From: Leptospira bouyouniensis
GTDB taxonomy: Bacteria > Spirochaetota > Leptospiria > Leptospirales > Leptospiraceae
DNA: 64,000 nt
Direction: 5' to 3'
Assembly (NCBI RefSeq): GCF_004769525.1
Contig: NZ_RQFT01000010.1
Location: forward strand, 124,001 to 188,000
Shown here: positions 1 to 6,832 of the stretch, one piece after another
How positions within the stretch are numbered: position 1 is the first letter of the stretch
How the letters are laid out: every line of letters begins with the position of its first letter
Notes under the pieces: generated by a model
What the model was told of the DNA's origin: nothing
Database searches by the model: none
What the model saw: the letters and a program-made list of their open reading frames with translations, nothing else
Program-made: the position numbers and the translations under genes

Positions 1-133
1 ATTTTGCCTGTCGTCCAGGATTTAATGCCAAAATCTGAAGGGATCTAACAGCATTCAGACCTACCTTTGCAATCAATCGTCAATTTTACACTGGTAGTAA
101 CGTTACTATGTTTGCAAACTTTTCTGGGGCGAA

Positions 134-200
134 CCCTTGCAAACAAGGGCCGGGCCAGTCCGGGCTCCGCCTTCGGCTCCGGTCGAAAAATCGACTTCCC
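134..200. repeat. G+C-rich palindromic patch
   Basis: This short stretch is far richer in G+C than its surroundings. It holds two perfect inverted repeats: CCCTTG-CAAA-CAAGGG at 134-149 and GTCGA-AAAA-TCGAC at 182-195. Just upstream are two more palindromes, TAGTAACGTTACTA (95-108) and GTTTGCAAAC (110-119). It looks like a small interspersed palindromic element inserted at the 5' end of the globin gene. Only one copy is visible in this window, so calling it a repeat family is inference. Confidence 0.4.
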
Positions 201-676
201 CTTCCTGTCCCTTTCGCAATCTTAGTAGAGAATTGGAACCGAACGAACCTTACACCCCACCAGGTGGACCACCTACTGCGAATCCAAATATCAAACTCCT
301 CTTCCAAAAATGGGGTGAGGAAAAAATTCGTCATTTGGTCTCAGACTTTTATGACCGTATCAAAGAATCTGAAATCCGATGGATGTTCCAAGGTGATTGG
401 GAACTTGCAAAAGAAAAACAAGCTGATTTTCTCATCCAGGTGTTAGGTGGACCAAGTTATTATATCGAGAAATGGGGACCCGCAAGGATGCGGATGCGCC
501 ATTTCGTTTTTCCTATATCAGAAAAAGAACGATCCATTTGGTTTCAATGTTACGATGAAGCCTTACAGGGATTTGATTTTGAACATGATGATAAAATTGA
601 TTTTCTATATTTTTTAGATGGATTTAGTGGATGGATGGTTAATCGGAAAGAACCACCATGGGAAAAGTATTCCTGA
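137..676 (+). CDS. Truncated haemoglobin, group II (trHbO-like)
   Basis: A small haem protein of the truncated globin family, expected to bind O2 or NO in the cytoplasm. Counted from the TTG at 137, the visible globin landmarks are Tyr72 in FYDRI (B10), the LGGP turn near 103-106, His122 in RMRHFVFPI (proximal F8 His) and Trp135 (G8), the group II pattern. The first 32 or so residues come from the G+C-rich palindromic patch and do not look like globin. The start is therefore doubtful. An in-frame TTG at 233 would give a protein beginning MEPNEPYTPPGGPP, closer to the normal family N-terminus, though its ribosome binding site is poor. No ATG lies in frame upstream. The family call is firm and the start is not. 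Confidence 0.8.
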   Translation: MQTRAGPVRAPPSAPVEKSTSPSCPFRNLSRELEPNEPYTPPGGPPTANPNIKLLFQKWGEEKIRHLVSDFYDRIKESEIRWMFQGDWELAKEKQADFLIQVLGGPSYYIEKWGPARMRMRHFVFPISEKERSIWFQCYDEALQGFDFEHDDKIDFLYFLDGFSGWMVNRKEPPWEKYS

Positions 677-714
677 AACCCATTTGCCAATAGTTGCAAT
701 ATTAGGTTTTCAGA

Positions 715-737
715 AAATTTACAGTGAATGTAAATTT
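715..737. promoter_or_regulatory. Perfect 9-5-9 palindrome, candidate operator
   Basis: AAATTTACA and TGTAAATTT flank five bases, centred at 726, in the short gap between the globin gene and the 3' end of the carbamoyltransferase gene. There is no T-run or G+C-rich stem, so it does not resemble a terminator. Nearly the same 21 bases recur at 4261-4281 upstream of a TetR gene (ATTTAC-N7-GTAAAT in both). This suggests a protein-binding site, although no gene start lies immediately beside this copy. Confidence 0.45.
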
Positions 738-813
738 GCTATGGCTTCAAAAGGAATCTCTCAAAATCAATTGCAATAATGGAAATAGTCTTAAAATTTC
801 AAATGATAGGCTT

Positions 814-1746
814 TTAATTGTGATTTTCTAAGAGTTTTAAGATCACTGCTTTTTGTGCATCCAATCGATTTTCAGCCTGCGTAAAAATGATAGAACGATC
901 GCTTTCGACCATTTCCCGTGTGATTTCATAACCTGCGTGAATTGGCATATCATGCATTACTTTTGCCTTTGAATGTTTCATTAGCTCTGCATTCAATTGA
1001 TAAGGCATCATCATTTGGATGCGTTCTTCTTTTTCTTTTTGGTATTTTGGGTCATTAAAAAATTCCATATCAACCCAAGTATCTGTATAAACATAATCTG
1101 CATGAGAAACTGCTTTTTTAACATCCATTTCCCAAGAAATCGTTCCCTTCTTTTGTGCTCTGTCGATCGCTTCTGAGACAATGGATTCTTTTGCCGCAAT
1201 TGGAGTGACCAAAATCAAATGGATACCTAGGGCAGCTGTGATTTCTACAAGCGAATTGGCGACATTATTGTGGACTCCAATATAACATAATTGTTTCTTT
1301 TTCCAATCACTCGGTGAATCCATAACAATCGTTAATATATCTGCCAATGATTGGCAAGGATGAAATAAATTACAACATCCATTGATGACAGGTACAGTGG
1401 AGCCTGATTTTAAAACTAAAAGATCTTCATGTTTTTTGAGTCGAGCCATGATAATGGCGACATTACTTGATAGATACTTTCCTTCAAAGTCAATGTCAGA
1501 AAGTAAAAAATTGGAAGCCATCCAATCCAAAAAAATCGCATGCCCACCTAGTTCCGTCATTCCAGCTTCGAATGAAACCCTGGTCCTTGTCGAAGTCTTT
1601 TGGAATAACATTGCAAGTGATCTACCCGACATGTGACCAGAAAAATACACGCGATTTTTCTTTACATAAACTGCAAAATCTAGGAGTTCTTGGATTTCTC
1701 CATCGGACCAATCCTGCCAGGAGATCAAATGTTTCACTTGGGACAT
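814..1746 (-). CDS. Ornithine/aspartate carbamoyltransferase family, probable ornithine carbamoyltransferase
   Basis: Transfers a carbamoyl group from carbamoyl phosphate to an amino substrate, probably ornithine for arginine synthesis. The carbamoyl-phosphate site is standard: STRTR at residues 52-56 and HPCQ at 129-132. Length (310 aa) is normal for the family. The amino-acid side is not standard. The SMG loop of classical ornithine enzymes reads DME (in DTWVDMEFF), and the HCLP motif reads HDMP (265-268), so the substrate-contacting Cys is Asp. It may belong to a divergent ornithine lineage or act on another amine. It stands alone, transcribed leftward, with an ATG start at 1746. Confidence 0.75.
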   Translation of the reverse strand: MSQVKHLISWQDWSDGEIQELLDFAVYVKKNRVYFSGHMSGRSLAMLFQKTSTRTRVSFEAGMTELGGHAIFLDWMASNFLLSDIDFEGKYLSSNVAIIMARLKKHEDLLVLKSGSTVPVINGCCNLFHPCQSLADILTIVMDSPSDWKKKQLCYIGVHNNVANSLVEITAALGIHLILVTPIAAKESIVSEAIDRAQKKGTISWEMDVKKAVSHADYVYTDTWVDMEFFNDPKYQKEKEERIQMMMPYQLNAELMKHSKAKVMHDMPIHAGYEITREMVESDRSIIFTQAENRLDAQKAVILKLLENHN

Positions 1747-1826
1747 AGCTACTCTACAAGTATCGGACTTTCATGTCTCGAAATCGAGAGGAATCTATAA
1801 CGATTACATCCTAGAAAACTATTTTT

Positions 1827-2174
1827 TTATGCTGCTGATTCTGCCATAGACCTAGCGATGATAAAATTAGGGAGAATCAATTCCTCTGAAAATTTAATTC
1901 CGAACTGGACACTATCGTCAGATTCTTTCATCCATGCAATTTTTCCACGAAAGGAAATTCGTGATCGAGTTAAGTCACTTTCAATGATTCCAGTCACAAT
2001 GTCTCGTTCTTGCAGTCCAACTTCGTGTTGGATCCAACTGCTAACTCCCAATTCAGAAATATTTCCAATCTTTGTCACAAGAAATTCGGGTTTTTCATTG
2101 ATGGAAAAAAGTTTCAATACTAAGTCATCCCATTCCAAGGAAGTAATGCGATCTGTTCTTCTTGTATTTAACAT
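1827..2174 (-). CDS. PilZ-domain protein
   Basis: A small cytoplasmic protein of the PilZ fold, a family that commonly binds cyclic di-GMP. The N-terminus has the Arg-rich switch (NTRRTDR) and about 35 residues later an N-I-S-E-L-G-V-S segment resembling the D/NxSxxG motif, followed by beta-rich sequence ending near FGIKF. I place the start at the second ATG (2174) because GGAG lies about 7 bases before it. An upstream ATG at 2186 would overlap that ribosome binding site. It is a single-domain protein of about 115 residues, so it is likely an adaptor rather than an enzyme. Whether it binds c-di-GMP cannot be read from sequence alone. Confidence 0.6.
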   Translation of the reverse strand: MLNTRRTDRITSLEWDDLVLKLFSINEKPEFLVTKIGNISELGVSSWIQHEVGLQERDIVTGIIESDLTRSRISFRGKIAWMKESDDSVQFGIKFSEELILPNFIIARSMAESAA

Positions 2175-2467
2175 AATAAACTCCATATGATTTGTATGCC
2201 ATTGGTATACTGCATATTTCGTGCCAATTGAGGATGGGCCTAGAAATGTTTGGTTTACATGAAACGATCATCGTCATGCCATTTATTTGCCGTACATTGC
2301 CGATTCCACTAGCAGTTGAAAGATGATCGCTAAGAAAAATGCCTACTTTTTAGAATTGCTATAGTTACATTGTTTTCTTCGGTTTCAATTCCTTTTCGGT
2401 AGATTTCCATGAAATCTCACTTGCCCGCAGAACTAAATTCGCTTGAGATAGCGCATAGAGGAAGGAC

Positions 2468-3454
2468 ATGTCCAAACAAATATTTACACCTTTTCTAATG
2501 ACATTCGTGCTCTTTTCTTTGGTCTTTTGTGGCCCATCTGAAGATACAAAAGAAATCCAAGGAAAAGCAAAACAAATCATCGGTGCTTTGCCGGAAAAAA
2601 TGCCAGGGTCAGAGAATGACTCAGAGAAACTTGTTTCACTTGGTAAAAAACTTTATTTTGAGAAGAAACTTTCTCAAAATGAAACTCAATCCTGTAATTC
2701 CTGCCATAATATTGAAGGTAAGTCTGCTGGAGTAGATAACCTTCCAACTTCTCCAGGTGCTTTTGGAAAAAATGGAGATAGGAATTCACCAACTGTACTC
2801 AATGCTGGTTTTCATTTTGTTCAATTTTGGGATGGCAGAGCTCCTGATTTAAAAGCCCAAGCGAAAGGACCAATTCTTAATCCAGTAGAGATGGCAATGC
2901 CTACTGAAAAAGAAGTTCTAAAAAGAATCAATGAGGATGCGGAATACCCAAAACTATTTGCGGAAGCATTCCCTAATGATAAGAATCCGGTTACTTATGA
3001 CAATCTTGCTGGAGCCATTGCAGCTTTTGAACGCACACTTGTGACTCAATCTCGTTTCGATGATTTTGTCAGAGGCGATTTTAAAGCCATTTCAAAGGCA
3101 GAACAAGAAGGATTTAAGAGTTTCCTCGCCGCAGGATGCACTTCATGCCATTCAGGAAATTTACTTGGAGGGAATTCTTACCGTAAAGTAGGTCTTGTGA
3201 ATGAATTTAAAACTGAGGACTTAGGCCTTTTTAAAATCACAAAAAGAGCAGAAGATAAATTCGTCTTCAAAGTGCCAAGTTTACGCAATATTACTTTGAC
3301 AGGACCATATTTTCACGATGGTAAAATTGCCACGATTGAAGAAGCAGTACAAAAAATGGCGTACCACCAATTGGGTATTAACCTTTCAGAAGATGAAACA
3401 AAAAAGATCGTTTTGTTCTTAGGAACTCTCGCTGATAAGAATCGAGTCAATTAA
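2468..3454 (+). CDS. Di-haem cytochrome c peroxidase (lipoprotein)
   Basis: Periplasmic peroxidase that reduces H2O2 using electrons from small c-type cytochromes. Two haem c attachment motifs are present, C76-NS-C79-H80 and C224-TS-C227-H228, as in the CcpA/MauG family. Further landmarks are WDGRAPDL near 121, LNPVEMAMP near 138, and MAYHQLG near 297, which carries the likely Met ligand of the high-potential haem. The N-terminus is a hydrophobic signal ending LVFCG, a spirochaete-type lipobox with Cys21, so the protein is probably lipid-anchored. The 3' end overlaps the convergent TetR gene by 8 bases. No separate cytochrome maturation gene lies nearby. Confidence 0.9.
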   Translation: MSKQIFTPFLMTFVLFSLVFCGPSEDTKEIQGKAKQIIGALPEKMPGSENDSEKLVSLGKKLYFEKKLSQNETQSCNSCHNIEGKSAGVDNLPTSPGAFGKNGDRNSPTVLNAGFHFVQFWDGRAPDLKAQAKGPILNPVEMAMPTEKEVLKRINEDAEYPKLFAEAFPNDKNPVTYDNLAGAIAAFERTLVTQSRFDDFVRGDFKAISKAEQEGFKSFLAAGCTSCHSGNLLGGNSYRKVGLVNEFKTEDLGLFKITKRAEDKFVFKVPSLRNITLTGPYFHDGKIATIEEAVQKMAYHQLGINLSEDETKKIVLFLGTLADKNRVN

Positions 3455-4127
3455 AATCAGTTTTCTGAAGATGATTTCGGATCCCCGATATTAGCTCGAG
3501 GGATCCGAGTGTCCATTTTTCCAAAGCTCGGTACCTAAGTGCCAAAGGGATTGGTTTTAAATAATTTTTAAAATCTTTCGAACCTAAAGTCTTTAAAATT
3601 GCAACAATTTGACAAGCGATCACCCTTAAAACTGGGTCATACTCTTTTTTTCCAAGCTCTAATTGTAAGGCATCCGTAATCCTTTTTTCGTAGTTTTCCC
3701 ATAATAATAAATAACGTTGCTCAAGAATTGGATCATCCATCCATGCATGAAATCCTGGTAAAGACTCAATTAGATGATCGGGATCTATCGATTGGATTAA
3801 TGTCCATAGAAAGTTTTGAAAGGATTCAAATATGGTTTGGTTTTCATTTCTCGATAATAGGTGTAATATCAACTGGTCACAAAACTGAACTTCTTCTTGA
3901 AATGCCAATTCTTCCTTCGAACCAAAGTAGTTAAAAATGGTTTTAACTGATACATCGGCTTCGTCTGCGATCTCTGGAACTGTTACTCGTGCATATCCTT
4001 TTTCTTGGAAAAGTTGTTTTGCCACGGATAGAATTGTTTCTTCCGTTTTCTTCTTTTTTCGAATTCTCAGAGGTATTTTCACTAACATAGTAGATTCAGA
4101 GTTCATGTTTTTCTCAATTGGTCCCAT
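3447..4127 (-). CDS. TetR/AcrR family transcriptional regulator
   Basis: A ligand-responsive repressor with an N-terminal helix-turn-helix: residues from about 24 to 70 run through ILSVAKQLFQEKGYARVTV and the recognition region DVSVKTIFNYFGSKEEL, typical of TetR. The rest is a variable helical ligand domain with no recognisable specificity. The ATG at 4127 has GAGGG nine bases upstream. ATGs at 4106 and 4088 are possible alternatives. The upstream intergenic region carries a strong palindrome (4242-4281), a plausible operator for this protein. Convergent and overlapping with the peroxidase gene. Confidence 0.85.
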   Translation of the reverse strand: MGPIEKNMNSESTMLVKIPLRIRKKKKTEETILSVAKQLFQEKGYARVTVPEIADEADVSVKTIFNYFGSKEELAFQEEVQFCDQLILHLLSRNENQTIFESFQNFLWTLIQSIDPDHLIESLPGFHAWMDDPILEQRYLLLWENYEKRITDALQLELGKKEYDPVLRVIACQIVAILKTLGSKDFKNYLKPIPLALRYRALEKWTLGSLELISGIRNHLQKTDFN

Positions 4128-4563
4128 TTTTCTAATCCCTCGCAGGATTCATGATCAAAAGGCGCTACAGGGGAATCAGAATCCCAGTCATTGCTTCGTA
4201 TCTATCGGTTGATTTTAATGGTAAGTTATTTTTTTCAAGCAAAATTTACCTTAAGTGTATATTTACACTAACTGTAAATTTTTATTTAATGAATATATAT
4301 TTGAAAACAAAATTTACTTAAAGCATAAATATTGCTTTTCACAAAATCTTGAGTGAATAGGAGAAATATTGACCTTATATCCGTCGATCAATGTCACTGA
4401 AGGCACAGAAAATTGGGTCTAAATGTTGATTTTACTAGATTCCCTGAAGCCAAGTCTTCTATGTACTTCCCATAAATACCTGCAGAAAATCGGATGTGCT
4501 TTAAGAATTCAATTTCCTGGTAAAAATTTGTATTCATGGAAAATCACAGAAAATAATTAGAAT
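4128..4563. other. 436-bp intergenic region between tetR and pyrE
   Basis: No convincing gene is seen on either strand. The region is very A+T rich and holds the nested palindrome at 4242-4281, a further half-site AAATTTAC at 4310-4317, and an AAAGCA-N7-TGCTTT inverted repeat at 4320-4338. It must contain the promoters of the leftward TetR gene and probably of rightward pyrE, but I could not fix a -35/-10 pair with confidence. Confidence 0.5.
4242..4281. promoter_or_regulatory. Nested palindrome, candidate TetR operator
   Basis: Outer arms AAATTTAC (4242-4249) and GTAAATTT (4274-4281) and inner arms AGTGTA (4254-4259) and TACACT (4264-4269) share one centre at 4261.5, giving a 40-bp imperfect palindrome. 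An overlapping copy of ATTTAC-N7-GTAAAT (4261-4279) matches the palindrome at 715-737 in 18 of 21 positions including flanks. It lies about 115-155 bases upstream of the TetR start, suitable for autoregulation. The protein-site pairing is inference. Confidence 0.5.
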
Positions 4564-5121
4564 ATGTCGCATTCCTATCGAGATGAACTTTTCCAATGGA
4601 TGAAAACTTACGTTTACCGTTTTTCCGAAACACCATTTCGTCTAGCTAGTGGATTGGAATCACAGCATTATTTCAATTGTAAGGAAGTCACACTTCATCC
4701 TTTGCGGTTATCCATACTAGCTGAATGCTTCATTGAAGAAATCATTCCAAATTTAAACATAGAATTTGAGGCGGTTGGTGGCCTAACACTCGGCGCAGAT
4801 CCAATCGCTTACGCAATCTCGTTAGCATACCAGAAGAGAGGTAAAACTATATATCCTCTCGTAATTCGAAAAGAATCAAAAGGTCATGGGACTGGCCAAC
4901 AAATTGAGGGATTTTGGAAAGAGGTGAAATCTTGCCTTGTTGTCGATGATGTGATCACAACTGGGGGATCAACACTGAAAGCGGTCAAAGTATTAAGAGA
5001 AGTAGGGATCCAAGTTTCAAAAGGGATCTGTATATTGGATAGAGAAGAAGGTGGTAGGGAAAACTTGGAATCCGAGAATGTTTCTATGTCATCAATATTT
5101 GCGAAAAGTGAGTTTTTCTAA
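4564..5121 (+). CDS. Orotate phosphoribosyltransferase
   Basis: Catalyses orotate + PRPP to orotidine 5'-phosphate in pyrimidine synthesis. The PRPP-binding signature CLVVDDVITTGGST lies near residue 123, preceded by the RKESKGHGTG flexible catalytic loop (about 101-110) and by FNCKEVTLHP near the N-terminus (canonical in PyrE). The length of 185 aa is slightly short but usual for compact PyrE. The stop overlaps the next start as TAATG, so the downstream membrane protein is translationally coupled. Assignment is firm. Confidence 0.93.
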   Translation: MSHSYRDELFQWMKTYVYRFSETPFRLASGLESQHYFNCKEVTLHPLRLSILAECFIEEIIPNLNIEFEAVGGLTLGADPIAYAISLAYQKRGKTIYPLVIRKESKGHGTGQQIEGFWKEVKSCLVVDDVITTGGSTLKAVKVLREVGIQVSKGICILDREEGGRENLESENVSMSSIFAKSEFF

Positions 5122-5873
5122 TGAGTGAAAAAAAACTTTTTTTATACGATGTTTCCATTTTTCGTAAAAAATTACTCACCAGAACTTGGTCAGTTATCTT
5201 ACTTTTTATTTTATTCGTAATTTATAACAGCTTACAAATACCTAAAGAAGCTAGAGGACAATTTTTCATCATTTTTGTCCCACTTTTAGCATTTTTCTTT
5301 TGGTTTTTACGTAGAAATTATTTAAAACAAATCGAAATTCTTTCAAGCGGAAAGATAGAGTTAGAAGGAGGGATGTTAAAACAATTTGATTCAAGTGGAA
5401 ATTGCGCAACAATTCGAGTGAAAGATTTGGAAAAGATCACTTTAGATAAATTTAGAGGGTATGATCGAATCGTTTTGGAAACAAAGGAAAAAATCCATCC
5501 AATTGTAAATTTGAAGAATCAAGATGAATTGCGTTTGGTTCTTGAAAAAATAACAGGAATTAAAAGTGTTTATGATTTAACGGACGATAGGCTATGGAAT
5601 CTTAAAACTCCTATTTATTTTATACCGAGCATTATTATTCTAATATTTCTTTATATTCCGATTCTAAGAGAAAAAGTACCCTTTATTAGTTCAGAATTTT
5701 TAGGTTTATTTTTTAATGTTAATATAATTATCTATTTGTTGTATTCACCTGAAAAGGAAAATCATATCGATAATAGATATTCGTTAAAACGTAGGCTGAT
5801 TTTTATAAGTTTGATCGTATTTTTCTTCCAGGTTTATACACAATTGGATAAAGTAGGTTGGTTTAAAAATTAA
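5121..5873 (+). CDS. Hypothetical membrane protein coupled to pyrE
   Basis: I do not recognise this protein. It has two hydrophobic helices near the N-terminus (about residues 22-38 and 46-63), then a soluble segment of about 110 residues rich in beta-like hydrophobic/charged alternation that resembles a PH-like (bPH) insert, then at least three more hydrophobic helices (about 165-181, 190-205, 227-241). Its ATG shares one base with the pyrE stop (TAATG), so it is co-translated with pyrE. The A+T-rich codon use matches neighbouring membrane genes. A role in pyrimidine synthesis is not implied. Confidence 0.65.
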   Translation: MSEKKLFLYDVSIFRKKLLTRTWSVILLFILFVIYNSLQIPKEARGQFFIIFVPLLAFFFWFLRRNYLKQIEILSSGKIELEGGMLKQFDSSGNCATIRVKDLEKITLDKFRGYDRIVLETKEKIHPIVNLKNQDELRLVLEKITGIKSVYDLTDDRLWNLKTPIYFIPSIIILIFLYIPILREKVPFISSEFLGLFFNVNIIIYLLYSPEKENHIDNRYSLKRRLIFISLIVFFFQVYTQLDKVGWFKN

Positions 5874-5894
5874 TTCGTTAAAAGAAAGTGTAAT

Positions 5895-6794
5895 TTATCT
5901 AGAGCCGAGACCTTGTCTCAACATATTTAATTTTGCTTGTGCATAACGCCTAAGGTCAATCATTTCATTCGCATATCTCTTTAGGAGATTATCTTGCTCC
6001 ATTCTGCTTTCCATTAATTGAATAGTGTCTCTTACATACTTTATATCTTTTTCTTCTTTTAGTTTTCCTGATTGAATCAGCTTTTTTACAATATCAAATT
6101 CGTATTTCCGAAAATGAACTCTAAGTAAAAACTCAGTAGAGAAATTTTCCTTTGCTTTAACCCAATTTGAATCAATTTTTTCCTTAGGTGCTTGGTCTTT
6201 TAATTGGTCAACGGCTCTTTTTGTAGGATCATTTTCACGAAAATTTGCATTATTTGCTAATTCTTCAGCCTGTAACACTTCGTCTTTGAAAATCTCTTGT
6301 AGTTTGTTTCTTCGCCATTGGTCAGTATATTCATAACTCTGTGCAGTTAACATACGTTGGAACTCTTCCAACATGACAGATAAGTTGATTGCTCGACCGA
6401 GAGGAGTATTATTGAATTCTTTAATTTTTGGAAATAATTCTCTAGTAATTTGAAATGCCGATTTTCGTTTGTAATTACTTGCTTCGTAAAGTTTTTCTAA
6501 TGTTTCTTCAGAATGTTTTTTTAATTCATTTAATATAAACGGCTCTGCAAAAACATATGCATCTTCTCCATAGACGAATAAATTTGGATCTGGAGAAACA
6601 ATAGAAACTAAAAAAATAAAATGGCTATCTCGTAGAGCGGCTAATAGTTTTCTGATTTCTTCCTCTGATCTAGCTAACTGAGAGGACCAAATGCGAAGGT
6701 GTGAATCAGATGTTGGGATTTTATCTCGGGATTCAAGATTCTCTTTTCGAATCATATCCGCAAGATCCAAACAAATTTTTATACTACCTGCCAT
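5895..6794 (-). CDS. Conserved hypothetical protein, helical
   Basis: A soluble protein of 299 residues with no signal peptide and no membrane helix. It is mostly predicted alpha-helix and strongly charged. The N-terminal 60 residues (DLADMIRK, then LRIWSSQLARSEEEIRKLLAALRDSHFIF) have the look of a winged-helix or small helical bundle. The C-terminal third (from about 215) is a long charged helix series ending RQGLGSR. I cannot assign a function. It converges on the pyrE-linked membrane gene with a 21-base gap, and the leftward ABC operon lies just upstream with about 38 bases between. Confidence 0.6.
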   Translation of the reverse strand: MAGSIKICLDLADMIRKENLESRDKIPTSDSHLRIWSSQLARSEEEIRKLLAALRDSHFIFLVSIVSPDPNLFVYGEDAYVFAEPFILNELKKHSEETLEKLYEASNYKRKSAFQITRELFPKIKEFNNTPLGRAINLSVMLEEFQRMLTAQSYEYTDQWRRNKLQEIFKDEVLQAEELANNANFRENDPTKRAVDQLKDQAPKEKIDSNWVKAKENFSTEFLLRVHFRKYEFDIVKKLIQSGKLKEEKDIKYVRDTIQLMESRMEQDNLLKRYANEMIDLRRYAQAKLNMLRQGLGSR

Positions 6795-6832
6795 GATCTA
6801 AAAGTATGGAATGGTATCATTTTGGTAAAGAA

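Noticed and set aside
715..737. Palindrome as a transcription terminator for the globin gene
   Set aside because: The stem is A+T-rich, has no T-run after it, and its sequence recurs at another locus, which fits a protein-binding site better.
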